A stretch of DNA of 64,000 nt from UBA868 sp016776875 (GTDB lineage Bacteria > Pseudomonadota > Gammaproteobacteria > Arenicellales > UBA868), in NCBI GenBank assembly GCA_051201585.1, contig CP179198.1, forward strand, positions 434,001 to 498,000, read 5' to 3'. The translations under genes were made by a program, and so were the position numbers. Below, piece after piece: positions 1 to 8,663 of this stretch. Within the stretch, counting starts at the first letter, position 1, and each line of letters starts with the position of its first letter. The notes under the pieces were generated by a model that was not told where the DNA came from, did no database searches, and saw only the letters and a program-made list of their open reading frames with translations.

Positions 1-1577
1 TTTGGTTAATTGCCCAAAAGAAAGAAACACACAATAGTAGAAGAAAAACCGCAGTAACAGAGGCCTCATTAAATTGATATGCCCCAAGTTGGTGATAGAG
101 CATAACGGGAAGCGTGATTTGACCATCAGTGTCGAAAAGTGCGGCAACACCCATATCGCCGAAAGAGAGCGCACCTCCGAGCCCTACGGCGAACGCAGTT
201 GGTTTACGGATAATCGGCCAGTCAATGAGGCGAAATCGTTGTAGACCCGAGAGCCCAAGATGTCGACACAATTTGTAATACTGCTCGCCTGCCTGAATAT
301 AGGGTGGTGAGATACTTCGAAGGAGATAAGGTAACACCATGACAGCGTTTACCAGGGCAATCATGATAAGGGTTGCATGCGCTAGCGTATGAGTTCTCAA
401 CGCGATTAGAAAAAAACCTGTTCCGATAACCATCGGTGGAATTGCAACTGTCATCGATCCGATTGTCAGGGCAAGTTCAGCACCTTTTTGCTGCTTTGTC
501 TTTTCGCGGAGAAACCGAACACTCTTAATTAGACCCATTGCCAGTAGCATTGAGATTACCGTCGCCAAGATTGCGATGATTAAGCTCCGAGCCGATGCTA
601 GCCATAAGATCGGATCACTGATCACTTCATAGATAGGGCCACGAATGCCTGAGTAAAAAATCATAGTGATCGGCAGCAGTAAGAAAATGGCACAAATACC
701 AATACAAACAAAATCGGTGGCTTTTCCAATAGTAGAGTGAATGTCCGGACGGTCTCTGGCATCGACCTTGCGACCGGAAGTCGCTGCAAATACCCGAAAC
801 CATTTGAGCAACCCAAGCGCTACAACGGTGCACAGGGAGAAGCTGAAGAAGCGCAAGCAGGGCGGCCTGACTGAGTTCAAAGTCGTATCGGAGCGCCTGA
901 TAAATTGCGACTTCAATTGTGGTTGCAGCGGGACCACCGCCAAGTGTGAGCACCACGGCAAAACTTGTAAAGCACAAAAGGAAAACAACAAGACAGATGC
1001 CAGGTAAGCGATCACTAATAGACGGCCACTCCAGAAGTCGAAAAAGCTGTCGGCTGGACATGCCCAGCATGCTCGCAAGCCGCCAGTTTTCACGCGGAAT
1101 ACTTTCCCAGGCAGGCAGAAGCAATCGAATCGCGAGAGGAAGATTAAAAAATGTATGCGCCACAAGGATGCCGGTCAATCCATAAACTGTAAAAGATTGT
1201 TCCACGCCGAATAACGATAACAGCCCGTTGAGGAGACCGCTCTTCCCAAAAACCGCGGTAATCCCAAAAATTGCGACAATGACAGGCATCACGACGGGTA
1301 GTCCCATCAATAAGATCAACAGCCTCCGCCCCGGAAATTTTGCGCGTCTGGCGAGCGCTCGCGTCACTATAAGGGCCAGGCCCACGCTGATGGTTGTTGA
1401 TAGTACCGCCTGTTCGATCGTAAAGCGGATGACGCTAATCAGGTAAGGGTCTGTCAGTGCTGAGCTAAGACTGACTGGCGTTGAAGTCATTGCAGTAAGG
1501 GTGATTGAGCCGCCAATGACGATTAGCAGAAAAACGACAACGACAATTCCTGACCAAATACCACTGAGAACGCGCAT
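1..1577 (-). CDS. thiP: Thiamine ABC transporter permease ThiP (3' end cut by window edge, frameshifted)
   Basis: Inner-membrane permease of the thiamine/TPP importer. The N-terminal half (start ATG at 1575-1577) is a run of membrane segments with an EAA-type loop (LASMLGMSSRQLFRLLEWP). After about position 836 the ThiP-like protein continues in another frame down to position 1, with a second EAA-type loop (LCRHLGLSGLQRFRLIDWP). Two such loops in one chain is the duplicated architecture of ThiP, about 536 residues in E. coli; about 525 codons lie here, so only a short C-terminus is missing. The break is one extra base at the GGG run 835-837; removing it restores a hydrophobic segment. It follows thiB by 14 bases. 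thiQ would be expected beyond the left edge. Confidence 0.9.
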
Positions 1578-1591
1578 AGTTTTAATTTGGT

Positions 1592-2603
1592 TTATTTTGC
1601 AACTGCGCCCAGCCAGCGCTTGATCCAGTTTTTCCGGTTCGCGCTCACCTCGTCAGGCGTAAAACCCAGAACCACTTTTGGTATTTCGCTTTTTTTGAAC
1701 GCTTCGGGGAGTGGTTGACCGGTCTTGACGGCAGGTAGCATCCAGTTTGTTGTCGGCAGTATCTTCTGAACGTCATTAGAAAGCATAAATTCCAAAAAAT
1801 TTTGGGCAAGCCTTGGATTTTTTGAGCTTGCAAGGCGCGCGATGACTTCCACTTGCTGATAGTGACCATCATCAAACATGGCAACTCGATAACGCTCGGA
1901 GTTTTCAATATGACGGTGATAGGCGGGAGAGGTGGTGTAACTCAAAACCATTGGAAGCTTCACCTTTTAGAAAAAGACCATAGGCTTCCGACCATCCTTT
2001 TGTAACCGTAACAATTTTTGAAGCAAATGTTTCCCACGCGCCGATGTCGTTTTCGCCGAATACTTTTCGTGCCCAGAGAATGAGCCCCAGTCCGGGTGTG
2101 CTGGTGCGCGGATCCTGGATAATGACCGGCGGTGAGTCTGGATTGAGCATTAGATCCCTCAAGCTCTTTGGCGGCGTTTGAATTTTTTCGCCGTCATAGA
2201 CGAATCCAAAATATCCAAAATCATAGGGAAGAAAGTAGGAATTAGACCACGTGACCGCTAGATTGATGTCGGCAATGTTGACGTCATGAGGCGCAAGCAG
2301 TTTCGTGGCTTGTGCTTCGGCGATGAGACTGGTGTCCAGACCAAGGATGACATCAGCTGAGGTTCGATTACCTTCAAGCTTTAGCCGGGAAAGCAATGCG
2401 GCGCCGTCTTCAAGACCCACAAACTGTAGATTGCACTGGCATTGTGTTTCGTACGCTTTCTTGATCAGAGGTCCTGGTCCCCACTCGGAAGTAAATGATG
2501 AGTAGGTAAACACAGTCAGGGTCGGCGTCTCTGCATGAGCACTACCGGTCGCACTTAAACATACCCCATAAATTAGTGCAGTGAGTAATTTTGGTGTTTT
2601 CAT
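1592..2603 (-). CDS. thiB: Thiamine-binding periplasmic protein ThiB (frameshifted)
   Basis: Periplasmic solute-binding protein that delivers thiamine to ThiP. A signal peptide ending near SAHA precedes TPTLTVFTYSSF, the usual ThiB start of the mature chain. Conserved blocks include DVILGLDTSLIAEA, YDFGYFGFVYD and VTKGWSEAYGLFLKGE. Just after this last block the frame changes at about 1951-1956; the second frame resumes with VLSYTTSPAYH and runs to the C-terminus. One extra base in a CC or AA pair explains it, and the merged chain is about 336 residues against 327 in E. coli. Start ATG at 2601-2603 has a GAAGG ribosome site 7 bases upstream, inside a riboswitch-controlled leader. Confidence 0.92.
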
Positions 2604-2632
2604 CTCGAGTCCTTCAGATCGAAGGCGGAGGG
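2604..2632 (-). promoter_or_regulatory. Expression platform of the thiB riboswitch (SD-sequestering hairpin)
   Basis: On the minus strand CCTTC (2621-2625) can pair with GAAGG (2611-2615), the thiB Shine-Dalgarno, over a 5-base loop. The CC of that arm also ends the segment CCTCCGCC (2624-2631), which is exactly complementary to GGCGGAGG (2657-2664) inside the aptamer. The two pairings compete, which fits translational control: ligand holds the aptamer segment and frees CCTTC to hide the ribosome site. Pairings are seen; the switching is inferred. Confidence 0.6.
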
Positions 2633-2645
2633 ACCATTTTGGCCA

Positions 2646-2731
2646 CTATCCAGATTCCTCCGCCGGCATGATCCGGTTCAGGTTCAGCGGGTGATTCTCA
2701 GCCCGGTCACGCCGGACACCCCGTTGGATAG
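2646..2731 (-). promoter_or_regulatory. TPP riboswitch (THI element)
   Basis: Reading the minus strand, a perfect 7-bp P1 helix (CTATCCA at 2725-2731 with TGGATAG at 2646-2652) closes a core holding the conserved blocks GGGGTGTCC, GGCTGAGA, ACCC, CTGAACCTGA and ATGCCGGCGGAGGAA. These are the recognised TPP-aptamer segments in the right order. It sits 43 bases upstream of thiB, so excess TPP would repress the thiamine importer. The NadR-like kinase gene ends about 40 bases upstream, so a thiB promoter probably lies between them or inside that gene. Confidence 0.95.
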
Positions 2732-2768
2732 CCCCTGCAATCTAGTTGCCCGAGGCGGTGTTGTCAAT

Positions 2769-3329
2769 TCAAAGACGGGTGCTTTTAATTTCGGAAATGA
2801 AATGCTCGACAATATCAATGGCCATTTGTGTTCTTTTCGCGCCAGTGCCTTTGATAATCCTCATATTGAGCTGCTCTTTAATGATGAGGTCTAGAAAATT
2901 TGTGTGCACCTGACGCCGTGCCTCGATCGAACCCTGATCTCGAAAAAGCGGTTCTGGCTGCCAAGGTAGATCAATGTCACAAAGCAGGTAGAGATCAGAA
3001 GCTTGTACTCGTGCTTTTTCCAGGATCCAATCAGGTGACGCTTGATAGTAGTATTTTGAGTAGATAACAGTTGAGAAGAGATCGGTGTCATGCAGGATTA
3101 TGTTTTTGGCGTTCTGAATCGCTTTATCTTGCAGACTTATTTGAGAAAGCGCGATCGGGACGACATCGGATACCTGTAACTGCCGGGGGTGTTTTTCAAC
3201 ATAGAGCCGGGCAGCCTCCTCGGAATATGTGCAGTCAAAAATTTGTGCGAGTCGTTGCGTTAAATGCGTTTTTCCGGTCGATTCACTGCCGGTCACTACA
3301 ATTCGAATCAACGGAGCGGTGTTTTTCAT
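2769..3329 (-). CDS. AAA/NadR-like nucleoside kinase (probable ribosylnicotinamide kinase domain)
   Basis: A 186-residue P-loop protein. The N-terminus has RIVVTGSESTGKTHLTQRLA, a Walker A (GSESTGKT) of the form found in the C-terminal kinase domain of NadR. Downstream are EEAARLYVEKHPRQ, LHDTDLFSTVIYSKYY and LYLLCDIDLPWQPEPLF, which match the NadR kinase fold (phosphorylation of nicotinamide riboside to NMN). No adenylyltransferase or helix-turn-helix domain is present, so this is a stand-alone kinase. It lies upstream of the thiB riboswitch on the same strand. The exact substrate is inferred from the family. Confidence 0.7.
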   Translation of the reverse strand: MKNTAPLIRIVVTGSESTGKTHLTQRLAQIFDCTYSEEAARLYVEKHPRQLQVSDVVPIALSQISLQDKAIQNAKNIILHDTDLFSTVIYSKYYYQASPDWILEKARVQASDLYLLCDIDLPWQPEPLFRDQGSIEARRQVHTNFLDLIIKEQLNMRIIKGTGAKRTQMAIDIVEHFISEIKSTRL

Positions 3330-3425
3330 TGATAGACTGCCTTAAAATTCACAAATGTCCTGACAAAGTCAATTCAATAGCTTACGTGATGTCGCTAAGG
3401 GTTGAGTAATCCACAAATTTCGCTC

Positions 3426-4058
3426 ATGTCAAAATCCTGTTCTGTCATTGATCATCCGCTTGTGCAGCACAAACTCACGCTCATGCGGGACAAAAGATGT
3501 CCAGCGGTACGCTTTCGACAGCTGATTCGAGAAATTGCCGTCATTTTGGCCTATGAAGTAACGCGGGACTTGCCTTTGGAAGCGGCCGAAATCGAAACAC
3601 CGCTTGAAACTATTTCAGCGCCCATTCTTTCCGGCAAGAAACTCTGCCTCGTTTCAATTCTTCGGGCCGGGAACGGCTTGCTTGATGGCATGTTAGATCT
3701 TCTTCCTTCTGCCCGAGTCGGACACATTGGCCTTTATCGTGATCCAGAAACACTGGAGGCAATCGAGTATTACTACAAAGTGCCCGACGATATCAGTGAA
3801 CGCCAGGTTATTATTGTCGATCCCATGTTGGCGACCGCTAACTCGCTTACGGCTGCCGTGACGCGTTTGAAAGATGATAGTCCAAGACAGCTCAAAGTCG
3901 CGTGTCTGTTGGCAGCGCCAGAGGGAGTCAAGGCGTTCCATGATTCTCATCCTGAAGTATCGATTACGACCGCTGCGCTTGATCGTCAGCTAAACGAGCA
4001 TGGCTATATTCTTCCGGGCTTGGGTGATGCCGGAGACCGGATCTTTGGAACACGCTGA
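3426..4058 (+). CDS. upp: Uracil phosphoribosyltransferase
   Basis: Makes UMP from uracil and PRPP (pyrimidine salvage, cytoplasm). The start is the ATG at 3426, giving 210 residues and the N-terminus VIDHPLVQHKLTLMRD that is characteristic of bacterial Upp; an upstream TTG at 3402 would add only eight atypical residues. The PRPP loop VIIVDPMLATANS and the uracil-contact region near the C-terminus (GYILPGLGDAGDRIFGT) are present. The loop reads ATANS where many homologues have ATGGS. The next gene begins 3 bases after the stop. Confidence 0.96.
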   Translation: MSKSCSVIDHPLVQHKLTLMRDKRCPAVRFRQLIREIAVILAYEVTRDLPLEAAEIETPLETISAPILSGKKLCLVSILRAGNGLLDGMLDLLPSARVGHIGLYRDPETLEAIEYYYKVPDDISERQVIIVDPMLATANSLTAAVTRLKDDSPRQLKVACLLAAPEGVKAFHDSHPEVSITTAALDRQLNEHGYILPGLGDAGDRIFGTR

Positions 4059-4061
4059 GTA

Positions 4062-4370
4062 ATGCATATTTTAGCGATACTAGCCCCTGGTCTGCCGAGA
4101 TTAAGCGGGTGCGTCGTTTGTGGTGCAACGCTTTTTGGGATGACTTTTTTCTCGGACCCTAGTGAGGCCAACGAACCGACGGTTTTTTCACTCACACAAC
4201 AAGGCTGGGAAATTGTTTTTCATTCAGAGCGGCGCGAAAGTTACCCTGGAGAGGCGCCTTATGAGGCGCTAGAGCGTGTCGTGTGGGTAACGGAGTATCA
4301 TCTCGAAAAAGAGAATCAGAAAATAGTGTGTTTTTTAAGCTTACGACAGCCAAAAAGACCGTCAGAGTGA
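4062..4370 (+). CDS. Small exported protein of unknown function
   Basis: A 102-residue reading frame starting 3 bases after the upp stop. The first 36 residues form a hydrophobic stretch ending in a plausible signal-peptidase region (FFSDPSEANEP). The remainder is a compact polar domain (GWEIVFHSERRESYPGEAPYEALERVVWV) followed by a basic tail. I recognise no family. Tight spacing to upp suggests co-transcription. It could be a periplasmic or membrane-attached protein, and it could be overcalled. Confidence 0.5.
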   Translation: MHILAILAPGLPRLSGCVVCGATLFGMTFFSDPSEANEPTVFSLTQQGWEIVFHSERRESYPGEAPYEALERVVWVTEYHLEKENQKIVCFLSLRQPKRPSE

Positions 4371-4423
4371 AACATGCGCGGATCAATCGTATGAGTAAAC
4401 CCGGAATTCAAATACTTTGAAAC

Positions 4424-4879
4424 ATGATTGAAGCGATACAAAATTTTTTTAAAACACGAATCGAAGCAAAAGAGGGCGATGAGGAGAAAGAAACCGCGGC
4501 TCGGGTTGCGGCTGCTGCCTTGCTTTTTGAGGCTGCAATGTCAGATTATCAGCTCGATGATGTTGAGCGCCAGACGATCAAAGATCTTATTATCGAGCAG
4601 TTTAATCTTGATCGGGCTGACGCAATGACTTTGATAGCCCTCGCGGAAAGTCAAGCGAAAGAAGCAACAGGCCTGCATGGTTTCACCACGCTAATTAATC
4701 AGAACTGGTCTGAAACGGAACGTGTGAATCTAATGGAGAAAATGTGGCGAGTGGTTTACGCCGATGGACGTCTTGATGACCATGAGCTTCATTTAATGCG
4801 AAAAATCCAACGCTTACTTCATATTCCCCAGGTTGACTATGTTGCCGGAAAATTACGCAACAAGCCAAGCACCACTTGA
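4424..4879 (+). CDS. TerB-family protein
   Basis: A 151-residue all-helical protein with the TerB-like pattern: an acidic helix in the first half (AALLFEAAMSDYQLDDVERQTIKDLI) and its repeat in the second (MEKMWRVVYADGRLDDHELHLMRKI). These two D-x-x-L-D-D-x-E segments are the acidic metal-binding repeats of the TerB/DjlA N-terminal fold. Despite the family name, single TerB genes in marine bacteria are not evidence of tellurite resistance, and no other ter genes are nearby. It is probably cytoplasmic. Confidence 0.82.
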   Translation: MIEAIQNFFKTRIEAKEGDEEKETAARVAAAALLFEAAMSDYQLDDVERQTIKDLIIEQFNLDRADAMTLIALAESQAKEATGLHGFTTLINQNWSETERVNLMEKMWRVVYADGRLDDHELHLMRKIQRLLHIPQVDYVAGKLRNKPSTT

Positions 4880-4988
4880 ATTGAATGATGAAAATTGGGC
4901 TCGAGTATTTTTCCAAAAGACCTTTTCGGCAATAAGCCGCTCGCATCAGCGTTGAGGCGAGTGAGGAGCGACTCAACCATTCGGAATA

Positions 4989-6524
4989 ATGACGATGTTT
5001 GTAATTAATCGTCTTTTTCAAGGCCGAATATTACCTAGAGAAATATTGATTAAACCGTCCGTAATCGTTACGGTTTTTTGCCTAAGTTTTGCGCTACATC
5101 TTTCGGCCAGTATTTTTAGCGAAGGCCGGACCCACCCGGACTCTGATTATCAGATCCTGGAGTTTGCTAATTTCAAGGTCGGTAGTGAATCAAATTTGAC
5201 CTTGCCATGGGAGTTCTTTGAACAAATCAGGCCGGCGCTACAGCCCGCGCTTGCGTTTGTGGTGTATGAATCCGTTGGCAATGGTGATCCATTTCTAACC
5301 GCATTTTTTTTGCGTCTCATTTCAGCAGTACTCGGTTTGGCGAGCTGTTGGTCGTTATGTTTTTATGCCTTTCGTTGGCTCCCGGAGAGATGGGCGCAGT
5401 ATTCATTGATTATGCTGACAGGGTTTTTTTGGCTGCTCCCTGTCTTGAATGCGCGATTTGCCTCTGAAACCTGGGCCGCCGCCTTTTTGGCAATTTGTAT
5501 TGTGCTTGTGCATCGCACGTGTGAGCGGGAAGGTCAGCGCAGAATCGGCTTGGCGATCGTCTCTGGGCTCAGTCTTGCAATCTTGTTTTATCTTCGCTTT
5601 CCCGTTGCATTTGCGATTCTAGGGCTTGGATTGTGGGTTTTGTTTATTGCCCGGCCCGGCATCAGGGTGCTCGGCGGCATGATGTTGGGGATTGCGCTCG
5701 GCCTGACCCTGAATATCTTGATTGATTATTGGTTCTACGACGAGTGGGTCATCACCCCTATTAACTACTTTGCGGCGAATCTGATTGAAGGCAGAGCTGC
5801 CGGCTATGGACTGGATCCATGGTGGTACTTTATTGAGAAAATCTTTTTTCTGTTAGTGCCTCCAGTGAGCCTTTTTTTGATGTCGCTGGTCGTGGTAGCC
5901 TGGGTAAGAAAACCAAAACATGTTTTGACCTGGGTAAGCGTTGTTTTTCTCGTGGGTCATTCGCTGGTGGGACATAAGGAAACCCGATTTTTGTTTCCGA
6001 TTATTTATCCATTGCTCATTGTTGGGATTATTGGGGCCCAGAGCCTCATGTGCCAGACACGGGGCCACTACGAACGCTTTAAAAACAGAAAGATCGTCAA
6101 ATACGCCGTTTTTTATTTTTGTATGATTAATACGATGGCGCTGCTGTTTATGACTTTTGCGCCCGCTAATCAAGAAGCTGTGATCCATAAATGGATTCAT
6201 GACAATAATACGCACCACTCGCTCAAGCTTTTGACCTACCAGAAGCATCCGTATCAGGACGGCCGTGGAATGGTGAGTTTTTTCAGATCCCCCAAGGCAC
6301 AGTTTTTGCCCATCAATTCTGCGGATGAGCTTAACCGGGTCGTGAATAAAGGTGATCTGCCTGTTTATGTTTTCGTGCCATCGGTCTACGCGCCGATGGC
6401 CTTAAGAGCGCAATGCCCGAATCTTCGATTAGAGGTAAGCGCTTTGCCCAGCTGGCTTCGACAATTGGATTTTGGAATGTGGTTTTCGGATCTTCGAATC
6501 TGGAGTATTTTTCGCTGTGGCTGA
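4989..6524 (+). CDS. GT22-like mannosyltransferase (Alg9/PIG-B type membrane glycosyltransferase)
   Basis: A 511-residue polytopic membrane protein. Two signatures point to the GT22 family of polyprenol-phosphate-mannose-dependent mannosyltransferases: RTHPDSDYQILEFA in the first loop (family HPDE-type motif) and GHKETRFLFPIIYPLL in the last third (family motif HKEERFLFP). About ten hydrophobic segments separate them. Such enzymes take mannose from a lipid-linked donor on the outer face of the inner membrane. The neighbours fit: a GT87-like enzyme follows and a polyprenol-phosphate mannose synthase sits just beyond. The acceptor is unknown. An alternative start lies two codons downstream. Confidence 0.75.
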   Translation: MTMFVINRLFQGRILPREILIKPSVIVTVFCLSFALHLSASIFSEGRTHPDSDYQILEFANFKVGSESNLTLPWEFFEQIRPALQPALAFVVYESVGNGDPFLTAFFLRLISAVLGLASCWSLCFYAFRWLPERWAQYSLIMLTGFFWLLPVLNARFASETWAAAFLAICIVLVHRTCEREGQRRIGLAIVSGLSLAILFYLRFPVAFAILGLGLWVLFIARPGIRVLGGMMLGIALGLTLNILIDYWFYDEWVITPINYFAANLIEGRAAGYGLDPWWYFIEKIFFLLVPPVSLFLMSLVVVAWVRKPKHVLTWVSVVFLVGHSLVGHKETRFLFPIIYPLLIVGIIGAQSLMCQTRGHYERFKNRKIVKYAVFYFCMINTMALLFMTFAPANQEAVIHKWIHDNNTHHSLKLLTYQKHPYQDGRGMVSFFRSPKAQFLPINSADELNRVVNKGDLPVYVFVPSVYAPMALRAQCPNLRLEVSALPSWLRQLDFGMWFSDLRIWSIFRCG

Positions 6525-6581
6525 AGAGGATTGAAATAATTAATTGAAGGTCACAGGCCGCATCTCAATTAAACTACCGTT

Positions 6582-7841
6582 ATGCCTCGTTTCTCCCCGA
6601 TGAACTGGTTCCGCACCCCAAAAGGCCGTTGGCTGCTGTGGGGTCTATTGGTTGTTGCGATCGGTGCACTTTTCTACCGGTTCATGATTCATGATGGTGA
6701 TTTTGATGTGTATTGGGCTTCCACGTTTCGTTTTATTCATGGTCTAAAGATCCATGTCTACGAGCAAAATGTGTTCACTTATCCCACGTTTGCTTCGTTT
6801 TTACTTTTGCCGCTTTATCCGTTGGGATACTCCGCGGGCAAGATAATATTTTTTATTCTGAATGTTGTGCTCTTGATCAGTGCGATCGCGGTTTGTCAGC
6901 GCAGAATCGTGGGTAATAGTTCGGTTAAAACGGCAGCGCTGGTTGTTGCCTTGTTTTTCTCATTTCGATCGATCCTAGATGTTTTTAATAATCAGCAAAC
7001 CGACATCATTATTTTTGCTTTAGTGAGTTTTGGAATCGCGCTGTTCGCGCGTTTTCCAATGATCGGGACCAGCGTGATGGCGCTAGCAGCGGGACTCAAG
7101 GCGAACCCGCTGTTTATGATTTTATTGCCGGCCTTTAAAAGGCGATGGTCGGCCGTTGCCGTATTTCTCGTGCTGACCGTTGGCTTTGCATTGGCGCCTG
7201 ATCTTTCAAAATATGCTTTTACGGATAGTTGGACGGATTCTGAATTTATAGTACCCGGATCAGTCATGCCAAAGCGGGGTGAGATCCCGCAGGGACAATT
7301 TACCGCAGAGGCGCGAGATCCGGGGTTGTGGAGTTATTTAAAAGAGCACTATCACATGACGCTTTCGGCATCACCTGATGAGGTCCGATGGTGGCAAGAT
7401 CGCGGTAGCGCGGGAAATCAGTCGCTTTACAGAATTCTGGCCACTCACTTTGGAAAAGCAGTGCCCTCTAATTTCGTGCTTTTCGGATTATGTGTGTTAT
7501 TTGGGTTGTTGTTGATGCTTGCGACCCGAATTCGCGGGGACTCGGTATTTGTCCTCGGCGTACTTTTCTATACTGCGTTTGTATTAATTGGTCCCCAGTC
7601 GTCAAAAGCGCACTTTATTGCATTTTTCGGGCTGTTACTTTATTCGTGGCATGATGCGCTTGAGAAAAATTCCTGGGTCAAAAGTGCAATCTTGCTCGTG
7701 CTCTCGGTATTTTTGGGCGTCAAGGCCGCGGCCTATGCATTGCCGTCAGGATGGGTATCGCGAGATATTGTGGGTCTTTCGGCTGCTGGGTTGTGGCTGT
7801 ATAGCTACTGTTTACTTTTAATTTCCGGCCATCGCAAATAA
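6582..7841 (+). CDS. GT87-type (DUF2029) membrane glycosyltransferase
   Basis: A 419-residue polytopic protein. After the first membrane segment comes IHDGDFDVYWAST, the acidic loop motif of GT87 (DUF2029) lipid-linked sugar transferases, followed by VFTYPTFASFLLLPLY, also typical of the family. A long periplasmic loop (about residues 205-285) carries charged and aromatic residues. Mycobacterial relatives are polyprenol-phosphate-mannose alpha-mannosyltransferases. It follows the GT22-like gene by 57 bases on the same strand, so the two may act in one envelope glycan or glycolipid pathway. Confidence 0.75.
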   Translation: MPRFSPMNWFRTPKGRWLLWGLLVVAIGALFYRFMIHDGDFDVYWASTFRFIHGLKIHVYEQNVFTYPTFASFLLLPLYPLGYSAGKIIFFILNVVLLISAIAVCQRRIVGNSSVKTAALVVALFFSFRSILDVFNNQQTDIIIFALVSFGIALFARFPMIGTSVMALAAGLKANPLFMILLPAFKRRWSAVAVFLVLTVGFALAPDLSKYAFTDSWTDSEFIVPGSVMPKRGEIPQGQFTAEARDPGLWSYLKEHYHMTLSASPDEVRWWQDRGSAGNQSLYRILATHFGKAVPSNFVLFGLCVLFGLLLMLATRIRGDSVFVLGVLFYTAFVLIGPQSSKAHFIAFFGLLLYSWHDALEKNSWVKSAILLVLSVFLGVKAAAYALPSGWVSRDIVGLSAAGLWLYSYCLLLISGHRK

Positions 7842-7851
7842 TTAGAAATAC

Positions 7852-8553
7852 TTATTTCCCAAAGCGCAAACGCCAAACCATTGTTAGCGCTTCCCGGAAT
7901 GTTTGCCCCGACATTTTGGACTCTCCAATAGTTCGGTCGGTGAAATGTATGGGTACTTCAACCACTGTTAGTCCTGATTGCAACGCACGCCAGGTGGTTT
8001 CGATCTGAAACCCGTAGCCAATCGATTTAATTTGATCAAGATCGAGCGTTTGAAGTGCGTTCCGTTTAAAACACTTAAAACCGCCCGTGAGGTCATTCAA
8101 CGATACGCCCAGGATTGTTTTTGCGTAAAGATTGCCGCCACGTGAGATGAGCAACCGAGACAAAGGCCATCCCGTGACACCACCTCCTTTTGTCCATCGG
8201 CAGCCCAGCGCAATGTCTGCAGTCTGCGTCGCTGTAAGTAGCCGCGGCAAATCGGCAGGATTGTGGCTAAAGTCGGCATCTATTTCAAAAACGTGACTAT
8301 AGTCACGTTCCAGCGCCCAGGCGAAACCTGCTAAATAAGCCCGCCCAAGACCTGCTTTTGACTTGCGATGCATGACCTTTATCTGCGGATCAACTGAAGC
8401 AAGATGATCGGCTAGGTCCCCCGTGCCATCGGGAGAATTGTCATCAATTACGAGAATGTCAGCAGAGGGTAATGCTGACCTGACCGCGCTCACAAAGGGC
8501 TCAAGGTTCCCGCGCTCGTTAAATGTCGGCACCAGCACGAGGGGATAGGTCAT
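7852..8553 (-). CDS. Polyprenol monophosphomannose synthase (Dpm1-like GT2)
   Basis: A 233-residue soluble GT2 enzyme without the C-terminal membrane domain of longer relatives. It has the N-terminal VLVPTFNERGNLEPF, the nucleotide-binding DILVIDDNSPDGTGD, the metal motif FEIDADFSHNP (DAD) and GFQIETTWRA near the end. These are the ordered motifs of dolichyl-phosphate mannose synthases, which transfer mannose from GDP-mannose to a polyprenyl phosphate. It converges on the GT87-like gene with 10 bases between stops and would supply the lipid-linked mannose used by its two neighbours (inference). Confidence 0.88.
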   Translation of the reverse strand: MTYPLVLVPTFNERGNLEPFVSAVRSALPSADILVIDDNSPDGTGDLADHLASVDPQIKVMHRKSKAGLGRAYLAGFAWALERDYSHVFEIDADFSHNPADLPRLLTATQTADIALGCRWTKGGGVTGWPLSRLLISRGGNLYAKTILGVSLNDLTGGFKCFKRNALQTLDLDQIKSIGYGFQIETTWRALQSGLTVVEVPIHFTDRTIGESKMSGQTFREALTMVWRLRFGK

Positions 8554-8663
8554 AGGTTCGAAGTGTACTGTGGAATAGTTTACAGCAGACAGTGTTAATC
8601 TTAATCGATATATGACTAATATCGTAATTTTTTAATGACTGATCTGGTTTTGCTCAGCTAAAG

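Noticed and set aside
4424..4879. Tellurite resistance locus
   Set aside because: Only a lone TerB-fold gene is present, with none of terA/C/D/E/Z nearby.
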